From assembly GCA_020346205.1 (NCBI GenBank), contig CP070776.1, positions 1,252,857 to 1,259,696 on the forward strand: a DNA stretch of 6,840 nt, given 5' to 3'. Positions 1 to 6,053 of the stretch are shown here, in pieces (position 1 is the first letter of the stretch; each line of letters opens with the position of its first letter). Source of the DNA: Deltaproteobacteria bacterium. Lineage in GTDB: Bacteria; Desulfobacterota; Desulfobulbia; Desulfobulbales; BM004. The translations under genes and the position numbers were made by a program. The notes beneath the pieces are model-generated. The model ran no database searches, was not told where the DNA came from, and saw only the letters and a program-made list of their open reading frames with translations.

Positions 1-1
1 G

Positions 2-1069
2 CGAAATGTAAGAAACCCGGAAGAACGTTTGGGAGATCTGCGGGCCCAGACAGCATCACTTGCCCGAGGCAAACAGCGACTCAACGACATTCTTGGAAAA
101 TACAATTCTGATCACATTTATGCCATACTTGACCAACTTAAGGACTATGCAAAGCGGTTGATGCAAAATGTCATCAAAAAGATACCCAACGGTCATTATT
201 CTTATACAGATTATCTTGATGATGACGGCAGTGGCTCAACACCTATTCCCATAACCGTTGACCTGACAATAAAAGATTCAACCATTTCAGCTGATTTTTC
301 CAGAAGCGGCAATCAAACTGATACGCCGATCAATACGGTCAGGTCTGTGGTAATGTCTGCTACTGCCTATGTTTTCCAGTGTCTGGTCGGTGAGGGACAC
401 CCCATCAACCAGGGCTCATACCTTCCTCTACAGATCATAACACGACCAGGCACTGTTGTAGATTCCACTAGTCCTGCTCCTGTTGCAGCAGGCAATGTTG
501 AAACATCGCAAAGAATAGTTGATGTTTTACTCGGTGCCCTGGCTAAAGCAATCCCTGAACTCATCCCTGCTGCCAGCAGCGGTTCCATGAACAACATTGC
601 AATCGGTGGAGAAAAAAACCATGACGGCCAGGAGTTTTCTTACTATGAGACTATTGGAGGAGGCATGGGAGGCCGTCCGTCAATGCGAGGACTCAGTGGT
701 ATTCACACTCATATGACCAATACCATGAATACCCCAATTGAAGCACTCGAACATACCTATCCACTCATGGTTGAACACTATGGTCTGCATTATGGTTCCG
801 GAGGGAAGGGTTTACATAATGGGGGCGACGGAATAATCAGGTCCTATCGGTTCTTGGAAAAAGCCCACGTCTCACTTCTGACAGAGAGAAGAAAACTGGC
901 CCCCTATGGATTAGCCGGCGGGGAAAATGGTCTACCAGGAAAGAATGAACTGCTGCGGAAGGAGAAAAAAAGAAAACTGGAAGGCAAGCTGGTATTTGAA
1001 GCTGAAAAAAAAGACCTCCTGGTCATCAAGACCCCAGGAGGCGGTGGATGGGGACGGACCACCGGGTAA
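2..1069 (+). CDS. Hydantoinase B / 5-oxoprolinase family protein, C-terminal part (5' truncated by window edge)
   Basis: The frame is open to the left edge; the first visible residues, RNVRNPEERLGDLRAQ, are the conserved block that sits inside this family, so the true start is upstream and the TTG at 29 is not the start. About 355 residues remain, against roughly 510-590 in full-length members. Visible family marks, numbered in the partial protein, are GGGMGGRPS near 219-227, SGIHTHMTNT followed by NTPIEALE near 232-249, the glycine-rich GSGGKGLHNGGDG near 265-277, and the usual C-terminal PGGGGWG. Members act, usually with an ATP-binding HyuA-type subunit, in ATP-dependent opening of hydantoins, oxoproline or related lactams, or as acetone/acetophenone carboxylase subunits. 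The partner would be expected just upstream, outside the window. Substrate cannot be told from sequence. Family assignment is firm; exact activity is not. Confidence 0.93.
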   Translation, partial: RNVRNPEERLGDLRAQTASLARGKQRLNDILGKYNSDHIYAILDQLKDYAKRLMQNVIKKIPNGHYSYTDYLDDDGSGSTPIPITVDLTIKDSTISADFSRSGNQTDTPINTVRSVVMSATAYVFQCLVGEGHPINQGSYLPLQIITRPGTVVDSTSPAPVAAGNVETSQRIVDVLLGALAKAIPELIPAASSGSMNNIAIGGEKNHDGQEFSYYETIGGGMGGRPSMRGLSGIHTHMTNTMNTPIEALEHTYPLMVEHYGLHYGSGGKGLHNGGDGIIRSYRFLEKAHVSLLTERRKLAPYGLAGGENGLPGKNELLRKEKKRKLEGKLVFEAEKKDLLVIKTPGGGGWGRTTG

Positions 1070-1078
1070 GGTGGTCCG
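1055..1078. terminator. Perfect 9-bp hairpin over the hydantoinase B stop codon, possible terminator
   Basis: CGGACCACC (1055-1063) and GGTGGTCCG (1070-1078) are exact inverse complements around a 6-base loop, GGGTAA, whose TAA is the stop codon of the hydantoinase B gene. The stem is GC-rich and lies between two convergent genes, where a two-way terminator would be useful. Neither side has a run of T after the stem, so it is not a textbook intrinsic terminator. It may instead pause polymerase or protect the 3' end of the message. Confidence 0.4.
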
Positions 1079-1119
1079 CCACTCATACGTAACTAAAATG
1101 ATTTACCGGGAACAATCCA

Positions 1120-1365
1120 TCAGGAAAGAAGACATTCGCTTTTTTGCTTCATAATTGTCTGCACTTCCTGCTTGCTCAAAACTGAATTCTCCGCTTTGAG
1201 CATATAAACGATACAGTCCTTGCAAATATTGAATGCCTTTCTGTAATCGTCCATTTCACTGGCAATTTCCCAGCAGTTTTGATCGGGACGTTTTCTTGCT
1301 GGACAGTCTTCCGTCCCCTCACATTTCATAATTTCCCAACAGGGCCAGTCGCTATTTGGTATCAT
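1120..1365 (-). CDS. Small two-CW-type cysteine protein (81 aa)
   Basis: The product has two Cys-Trp-Glu motifs, CWEIMKC (Cys9, Cys15) and NCWE (Cys31), with CPA at Cys21 between them, then a C-terminal CKDC pair (Cys48, Cys51) followed by VY. This spacing matches small two-CW domain proteins common in sulfate-reducing and related Desulfobacterota, which occur alone or joined to HAMP/PAS sensor proteins; their function is unknown. The cysteine pattern suggests binding of a metal or an iron-sulfur cluster (inference). There is no signal peptide or membrane segment, so it should be cytoplasmic. The ATG start has a strong ribosome site, AAGGGGGA, 6 nt upstream. It lies 105 nt downstream of engB on the same strand and could be co-transcribed or have its own promoter; none is clear. 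It is convergent with the hydantoinase gene. Confidence 0.8.
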   Translation of the reverse strand: MIPNSDWPCWEIMKCEGTEDCPARKRPDQNCWEIASEMDDYRKAFNICKDCIVYMLKAENSVLSKQEVQTIMKQKSECLLS

Positions 1366-1470
1366 TCACAATCCCCCTTGCTTTAAGTAACAACCAAATT
1401 GAAGCCTAACTTTGTAATTTTCCTAACCCAATTTTATTCATGAAATCTCGGCGAAGTTGATAATTAACCA

Positions 1471-2070
1471 CTAAACAAGAAAGCTGTCAAGAGCTAGTAA
1501 AATATTCTCACGGCCCATTCCTGTTTTCGCTGAAAACAATAGCCTTTCAGACTCTGAAATACCAAATCCGGCATCGAGTATTGCTGCGTTTTTACTGCGT
1601 TGATTGGCCGAAAGTTTATCCGCCTTGGTATAGACAAGCAAAAAAGGGATGCCATTGCTTCGCAGCCAATCCACCAACTGCAGGTCGGCAATTTTGAGTT
1701 CATGACGCAGATCGACTATGACAACCACGCATTTTAAATTTTCTCTGGTTTCCAGATAGGCAGTTATCAATTCCTGCCAGGCAGCCTGCATCTTCTTGGA
1801 AACCTTGGCATAACCATACCCCGGCAGATCAACGAGATAGATACAGCTGTCAAGAAGAAAAAAATTAAGGCTCTGTGTCTTACCAGGTTTGGCGCTTGTC
1901 TTGACCAGTTTTTTACGCTTGATGAGCCTGTTTAAAAGGCTTGATTTGCCGACATTAGAGCGGCCGGCAAAAGCAATTTCCGGGATCTCCGGTGCTGGAA
2001 GCTGCCTGATATCAAACACGCTTGTCAGGAACTTGACATCTGAGAAACTCTGCCTGGAGATTTTCGTCAC
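1471..2070 (-). CDS. engB: Ribosome biogenesis GTP-binding protein EngB (YihA/YsxC)
   Basis: This 199-residue TRAFAC-class GTPase is the usual length for EngB/YsxC, a cytoplasmic protein needed for late assembly of the large ribosomal subunit. All GTP-binding motifs are visible: G1 GRSNVGKS (36-43), the G2 region PGKTQ (62-66), G3 DLPGYG (81-86), G4 TKAD (148-151) and G5 SAK (180-182). The YGYAK after G3 is typical of this family rather than Era or Der. The start is GTG at 2070-2068; an in-frame TAG lies five codons upstream and no ATG fits, so GTG is well supported, although the nearest AGG is about 13 nt away and the ribosome site is weak. It begins 57 nt after hisG on the same strand with no obvious promoter or terminator between them, so it probably belongs to the hisI-hisG transcript. 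Confidence 0.96.
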   Translation of the reverse strand: MTKISRQSFSDVKFLTSVFDIRQLPAPEIPEIAFAGRSNVGKSSLLNRLIKRKKLVKTSAKPGKTQSLNFFLLDSCIYLVDLPGYGYAKVSKKMQAAWQELITAYLETRENLKCVVVIVDLRHELKIADLQLVDWLRSNGIPFLLVYTKADKLSANQRSKNAAILDAGFGISESERLLFSAKTGMGRENILLALDSFLV

Positions 2071-2127
2071 AGCAAAAAGTACCTAGTGATAACAGGAGTG
2101 AGCTCAATATTCGCCATCAATATAATC

Positions 2128-3000
2128 CTAGATAACTTTGTTCAAGGCATACTCTATGATGCCTTCTGCCCCGCTTTTAATAAGCCTTGGAATTAACTCC
2201 CGCACCTGATGTTCTGAAATTGCCGTCTCTACTGAATACCAGTCCGTATTATAGAGATTGGCAACTGTCGGCGCATTCATACTTGGCAGAATTGCAATAA
2301 CCTTTTCAAGCCGGTCGGCAGGAACATTCATCTTGAGCCCTACTATCTTATCAGCCCTGAGTGCACCCTGAAGAAGCAAAACAATATTCCCGATCTTTTC
2401 CCTCTTCCACGGATCATCCCAGGCTTTTTTATTTGCAATGAACTGTGTATTTGAAGTCATCATCTCATAGATGATCCGTAATCCATGTGCCCTTATAGTA
2501 CTTTCGGTTTCGGTTACCTCAACAATGGCATCGGCTAGGCCTGAAACAACTTTCGCCTCAGTGGCTCCCCAGGAAAATTCAATTTCAACGTTTATATTTT
2601 TTTCAGCAAAAAACTTGCGCGTGTAATTCACAAGTTCGGTAGCCACCTTTTTACCCTCAAGGTCTTCAAGTTTCTCAATTTTTGAGTCGCCTGGTACAGC
2701 TACTACCCATCGGGTCGGCCTCTTGCTGACTTTTGAATAGATCAGATCTTCCACAACAACGACATCGGAAGAATTTTCCAGAATCCAATCTTTGCCTGTA
2801 ATGCCTGCATCTATAACGCCCTGCTCAACATAACGCGACATTTCCTGGGCCCTGCAGATGGAGCATGCAAGCTCGTCATCATCGATCTCTGGGAAATAAC
2901 TTCGTCGTGAAAGCTTTATGCGCCAGCCTGACTTCTCAAATAGTTCTATAGTTGCCTTTTCAAGACTCCCTTTTGGAATCCCTAATTTCAATACACTCAT
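2128..3000 (-). CDS. hisG: ATP phosphoribosyltransferase, long form with C-terminal regulatory domain
   Basis: HisG catalyses the first committed step of histidine synthesis, joining ATP and PRPP to make phosphoribosyl-ATP (EC 2.4.2.17). At 290 residues it is the long, HisZ-independent form: a two-lobed catalytic domain (about 1-215) with [11 protein letters not shown] at the N terminus, AGITGKDW (65-72) and the ADAIVEVTE region (156-164), then an ACT-like domain (about 218-290) that in this form binds histidine for feedback control. The PRPP-loop motif normally written T-G-x-T reads T165-E166-S167-T168, an unexpected Glu for Gly. The ATG overlaps the hisI stop as ATGA (2997-3000), and a strong GGGGAGG (3011-3017) inside the end of hisI lies 10 nt upstream, so the two genes are co-transcribed and likely translationally coupled. 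engB follows. Confidence 0.96.
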   Translation of the reverse strand: MSVLKLGIPKGSLEKATIELFEKSGWRIKLSRRSYFPEIDDDELACSICRAQEMSRYVEQGVIDAGITGKDWILENSSDVVVVEDLIYSKVSKRPTRWVVAVPGDSKIEKLEDLEGKKVATELVNYTRKFFAEKNINVEIEFSWGATEAKVVSGLADAIVEVTETESTIRAHGLRIIYEMMTSNTQFIANKKAWDDPWKREKIGNIVLLLQGALRADKIVGLKMNVPADRLEKVIAILPSMNAPTVANLYNTDWYSVETAISEHQVRELIPRLIKSGAEGIIEYALNKVI

Positions 3001-3539
3001 TTCTTATATACCTCCCCGGGATCAAATACGGGTTCGCCAAATGATTCAAATCCTTCTTCTGAAACCTGCCTGAAAAAACAGCTGCGGTGCCCTGTATGGC
3101 ATGCTGCACCGCCAAGCTGTTCTACCTTGTAGATAACTGTATCATCATCGCAGTCAACAAGTATCTTTTTAATAAGTTGCTGGTGTCCTGAGGTTTCACC
3201 TTTCAGCCACAGCTTGTTTCTCGAACGGCTCCAATAATGGGCCTTGCCTGTTTCCAGGGTCTTTTGCCAGGCAAGATCGTTAATATAGGCCAGCATCAAT
3301 ACTTCATTGGTTTCGAAGTCCTGAACTATTGCCGGCAATAAACCGTCACCCTTATCAAATCGTAACGTTGGCATCCCATCCTCTTCACTGGATTGTTCTT
3401 CAGAATCACTGCCGTTATGTTCACCTTCCATAAAGTGAAGCACACAGGCAGTACGAAATTTACAATATTCCTTAGGGTGGCTGCATCGAGCATTATCACC
3501 ACCAATCTTCTCATTATATTTTTCACAAAAAAAAGCCAT
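2997..3539 (-). CDS. hisI: Phosphoribosyl-AMP cyclohydrolase with N-terminal four-cysteine extension
   Basis: The region from about residue 56 to 175 is a complete HisI domain, which opens the adenine ring of phosphoribosyl-AMP in the third step of histidine synthesis (EC 3.5.4.19). Seen are LMLAYI (81-86), [19 protein letters not shown] (101-119), the Mg-binding DCDDD (129-133) and the zinc ligands in CHTGHRSC (Cys147, Cys154). No HisE (pyrophosphohydrolase) domain is fused. Ahead of it sit about 37 residues with Cys5, Cys19, Cys26 and Cys32 ([14 protein letters not shown]), then an acidic Ser/Glu linker (about 38-55). The ordinary HisI start would be Met56 (ATG at 3374-3372), which has AAGAGG 5 nt upstream; the ATG at 3539 has AAAGAG only 2 nt upstream. 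I keep the long start because the extension reads as a designed cysteine module, but the short start is possible. It is the first gene of the hisI-hisG-engB run. Confidence 0.94.
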   Translation of the reverse strand: MAFFCEKYNEKIGGDNARCSHPKEYCKFRTACVLHFMEGEHNGSDSEEQSSEEDGMPTLRFDKGDGLLPAIVQDFETNEVLMLAYINDLAWQKTLETGKAHYWSRSRNKLWLKGETSGHQQLIKKILVDCDDDTVIYKVEQLGGAACHTGHRSCFFRQVSEEGFESFGEPVFDPGEVYKK

Positions 3540-3699
3540 AACTCTTTTACAGTCAATTTAAATTTCACAGTGGGCTATTTGTACCAGAGTGTTCAAATTT
3601 CCAGGGATAACTTTAGTTGTTTTTTCTCTCCCCATTTGTGAGGGCGACACCCTAGCACATTTCCCATGAAATCTCTACAATTACCTTACCCGTAGATAT

Positions 3700-3750
3700 G
3701 CAGTAATTTTTTCTGAAACCAACAAATAAAAATGTTCAAGAAATTACTGC
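3700..3750. repeat. Inverted repeat, 10-bp perfect arms
   Basis: GCAGTAATTT (3700-3709) is the exact inverse complement of AAATTACTGC (3741-3750). Allowing a mismatch and a 2-base bulge, the arms extend to 3700-3717 and 3735-3750, leaving a 17-base loop. The right arm abuts the TTGACA at 3751. It could be a pair of binding sites for a dimeric regulator or a weak RNA hairpin in a hisI leader. The repeat is seen directly; its role is inferred. Confidence 0.6.
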
Positions 3751-3764
3751 TTGACACAATGTGT
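3751..3764 (+). promoter_or_regulatory. Possible -35 element TTGACA overlapping an ACACA-A-TGTGT palindrome
   Basis: TTGACA at 3751-3756 matches the sigma-70 -35 consensus exactly and points towards the slyD-like gene 122 nt downstream. The best nearby -10-like sequence, CATAAT (3769-3774), is only 12 nt away, and nothing good sits at 16-18 nt, so the promoter is uncertain. The hexamer overlaps a perfect 5+1+5 palindrome, ACACAATGTGT (3754-3764), which could be an operator. Confidence 0.3.
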
Positions 3765-3877
3765 TTTTCATAATTCTCTAACCAGCTTAAAATTTGTTAT
3801 TAGAGGACGCTGAAAGGTATGCTTTTAATCATAAACAACAAAAGTAAATATCAAGGATTGCATGTGGGTTTATTATT

Positions 3878-4315
3878 ATGAGAAAAGTACAGATGGGAGA
3901 TCATGTCAACATTGAATATGAAGGCATGCTCGAAAATGGAGAAGTTATTGAAAGATCATCAGAAACAGGACCTGTTGAATTTGAAGTTGGATCAGGCATA
4001 ATGCCGCTTGGTTTTGAAAAGGCACTTATCGGCATGAGCGAGGGAGAAGAAAAAACCATAACTCTAACCCCGGATGAGGCATTTGGTCCCAGGGATGAAG
4101 AACTGCTTCACACTGTAAATAGAAGTGTTTTTGGGGAAGAAATTGAACCGAAACCCGGGATGGTGCTTGGGATGACCGTGGAAAAAGAAGGCCAGCCCCA
4201 TAAGGTTCCTGCCCTTATTGAAGCTGTTAACGGGGAAAATGTAACCATTGATTTCAATCATCCTCTGGCAGGTAAAACCTTAAATTATAAGCTGACTTTA
4301 AAGGCTATTAAATAA
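3878..4315 (+). CDS. SlyD-like FKBP-type peptidyl-prolyl cis-trans isomerase
   Basis: This 145-residue protein should speed prolyl cis-trans isomerisation (EC 5.2.1.8) and act as a cytoplasmic folding helper. It has the FKBP strands VNIEYEGMLENGEVIERS (about 10-27), FEVGSGIMPLGFEKALIGM (35-53) and EKTITLTPDEAFGPRD (58-73), then an insert-in-flap chaperone domain (about 72-125), and closes with the SlyD signature DFNHPLAGKTL (125-135). It lacks the His/Cys-rich metal-binding tail of E. coli SlyD, so nickel delivery is not indicated. No signal peptide is present. The ATG at 3878 gives the usual N terminus, but it has only a weak GGG 9 nt upstream; the good AAGGA (3853-3857) is 20 nt away, in front of a different, out-of-frame ATG. 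Its stop lies 6 bp from the stop of the convergent response regulator gene. Confidence 0.94.
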   Translation: MRKVQMGDHVNIEYEGMLENGEVIERSSETGPVEFEVGSGIMPLGFEKALIGMSEGEEKTITLTPDEAFGPRDEELLHTVNRSVFGEEIEPKPGMVLGMTVEKEGQPHKVPALIEAVNGENVTIDFNHPLAGKTLNYKLTLKAIK

Positions 4316-4321
4316 ATCCGC

Positions 4322-6004
4322 CTAGTCAAACTGAAAGCCTTTCTCGGAAAACAGCCTCAGGCAGGTATCCACAGTTGCGGAATCATAAAGGGTTCCGCTC
4401 TCCTCCTGAATATGTTCAAGTGCCACATCCACGCCCCTGGCAGGCCGATAAGGCCGGTGCGACGCCATGGCCTCAACAACATCTGCCACACATATAATCT
4501 TTGCCTCAATGAGAATCTGTTCCGACGAAAGTCCCTGGGGATAGCCAGAACCATTCAGTCTCTCATGATGCTGGTGTACGATCTGTGCTATGGGCCAGGG
4601 AAAATCGATGGTTTTGAGCAGGTCATATCCTACCTGGGAGTGCGTTCGGATAAGATTGAACTCAATATCGTTTAAGCGGCTCGGTTTTGAAAGAATTTCC
4701 GCCGGCACATATATTTTGCCAAGGTCATGCACAACTCCGGCCATAAAAATACCTTCAACTTGGTGCTCGTTTAGATCCATTTCTTCTGCAATTGCCCGTG
4801 CAAGTGTTGCCACCCGGCGCTGGTGGCCGGCAGTATACGGATCCCTAACTTCAACAGTAGATGCAACCACCTTGATGGTTCCTGACAATGCCTTCTGCAG
4901 TTTTTCAACATGCAGCTCAATTTCTTTGCCTGCCTCAATTCTTTCAATACGGGTCCGCAGGGCGCAAATACCGTATGCAAGATCATTGCTCAGTCCCATG
5001 AGCCGGACCACTTCGCTTTGATCAAACATTTCAATTTCTGTGGCATAAATTGTCAGTACACCAAGTACATCGCCTTCATAAACCAACGGTAAAGCAATGG
5101 ATGAATTGAAGTTCCTCTTGAGCAGTTCATCACGCCAGATCTCTATTGTCTCATTCTTTTCAGTATTCTCATTAACTACTACCTTGCCAGTACGAATTGC
5201 TGTTCCGGTCGGACCGCGTCCACGATCACAGTCATCCCATGAAATATTTATTGTTTCAAGAAATCCCTCATTTTTACCCATCCAGGCAACCGGTCTCACA
5301 TTTTGCTCTAGATCTTGCACTGCAAAACCGACCCAGGCCATCTCATAGCCGCCCACCTCAACAATAATTCGGCAGACTTCCTGGATAAGATTTTGCTCGT
5401 CCGTTGCCCTGACTACTGCGTGAATACATTCACTGAGCATTGTTAATTCAAGATTTATCTTGCTCAGCAACTCCTCAGCTCCCTTGCGCACCGTAACTTC
5501 ACTCTGGAGATCATTGTATGCATTCTCAAGTTCACTGCGCCGCTGTTCAACTTCAGCTGTTCTCTTTTTGACCTCCTCTTCAAGATGTTCCCTGTACCGT
5601 TTTCTCTGCTCAATGAATTCAGCACGTTCCAGGGCTTTATTCACAGCATGTTCGAGCACACCCATATCATGGATCGGCTTGGCAATATAATCCCAGGCTC
5701 CCAGTTTCAAGGCCTTAATGGCATCACCGATTGTCCCCATTCCTGAAACCAGGATAACCGGAGTATCCGGAGACTCCTGGGTGATATGACCCAAAACTTC
5801 CAATCCGTCCATTTCAGGCATTCTCAGGTCAAGCATGACAAGGTCAGGTGACTCACGCCGGAATGTTTCCAAACCAAGACGGCCATTTTCAGCCTGCAAT
5901 ACGTCATAACCGCTGTCTTCAAGATAAGCGGCTAAAATTTCCCTGACGAATTCATCATCATCCACAGTAAGAACTTTCCGTATCTTTGTTCCTTCCATTT
6001 CCAA
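4322..6004 (-). CDS. Response regulator: REC, coiled coil, GAF and HD-GYP domains (cyclic-di-GMP phosphodiesterase)
   Basis: Domains in order over 560 residues: a REC domain (about 8-125) with acidic D15-D17, phospho-acceptor D59 in DLRMP, Ser87 and Lys109; a charged coiled coil (about 125-190); a GAF domain (about 195-350) with GYEMAWVGFA (219-228) and GRGPTGTAIRTG (262-273); and a C-terminal HD-GYP domain (about 370-560). The HD-GYP set is complete: H394, H426-D427 in HDLGK, H455, H479-H480, GSGYP (485-489) and D508. These normally bind two or three metals and hydrolyse cyclic-di-GMP (EC 3.1.4.52), here probably controlled by phosphorylation and a GAF ligand. No DNA-binding or membrane segment is present. 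The chosen start is TTG at 6004-6002, with AAGGA 7 nt upstream; ATG two codons later (5998) is the alternative, with AAGGA 13 nt away. The kinase gene 49 nt upstream is its likely partner. Confidence 0.95.
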   Translation of the reverse strand: MEMEGTKIRKVLTVDDDEFVREILAAYLEDSGYDVLQAENGRLGLETFRRESPDLVMLDLRMPEMDGLEVLGHITQESPDTPVILVSGMGTIGDAIKALKLGAWDYIAKPIHDMGVLEHAVNKALERAEFIEQRKRYREHLEEEVKKRTAEVEQRRSELENAYNDLQSEVTVRKGAEELLSKINLELTMLSECIHAVVRATDEQNLIQEVCRIIVEVGGYEMAWVGFAVQDLEQNVRPVAWMGKNEGFLETINISWDDCDRGRGPTGTAIRTGKVVVNENTEKNETIEIWRDELLKRNFNSSIALPLVYEGDVLGVLTIYATEIEMFDQSEVVRLMGLSNDLAYGICALRTRIERIEAGKEIELHVEKLQKALSGTIKVVASTVEVRDPYTAGHQRRVATLARAIAEEMDLNEHQVEGIFMAGVVHDLGKIYVPAEILSKPSRLNDIEFNLIRTHSQVGYDLLKTIDFPWPIAQIVHQHHERLNGSGYPQGLSSEQILIEAKIICVADVVEAMASHRPYRPARGVDVALEHIQEESGTLYDSATVDTCLRLFSEKGFQFD

Positions 6005-6053
6005 ACCAAGTTCCTTTTTCTTCTGTATTTAACAAAAGTGAATGTAGTACTCT

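Larger units (their letters stand above)
3540..3877. other. Divergent intergenic region between hisI and the slyD-like gene
   Basis: This 338-bp AT-rich stretch must hold the start signals for the hisI operon (leftward) and the slyD-like gene (rightward). It contains a long inverted repeat (3700-3750), a TTGACA hexamer inside a short palindrome (3751-3764) and two very short reading frames just before the slyD-like gene. I find no convincing -35/-10 pair for hisI on the minus strand and no RNA gene or riboswitch I can recognise. Confidence 0.6.

Noticed and set aside
927..1154. 75-codon plus-strand frame across the end of the hydantoinase B gene
   Set aside because: It overlaps the conserved C terminus of the hydantoinase gene in another frame, and its Lys-rich sequence matches no family I know.
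1396..1434. AAATTG / CAATTT inverted repeat between engB and the two-CW gene
   Set aside because: The arms are six AT-rich bases around a 27-base loop, as expected by chance in this AT-rich gap; there is no GC stem for a terminator.
1889..2086. 65-codon plus-strand frame opposite engB
   Set aside because: It is antisense to the G1-motif region of engB and has no supporting features.
3545..3572. TTGACT on the minus strand just before hisI as a possible -35 element
   Set aside because: It ends only about a dozen bases from the start codon, which leaves no room for a -10 element and a transcription start.
3641..3653. AGGG-CGACA-CCCT mini-hairpin in the hisI leader side of the gap
   Set aside because: Only four pairs that do not extend and no T-run, so it is too weak to call an attenuator or terminator.
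4590..5021. 143-codon open frame on the plus strand
   Set aside because: It lies antisense to the GAF/HD-GYP part of the response regulator, shows no recognisable domain, and the opposite strand carries complete family motifs through the whole interval.
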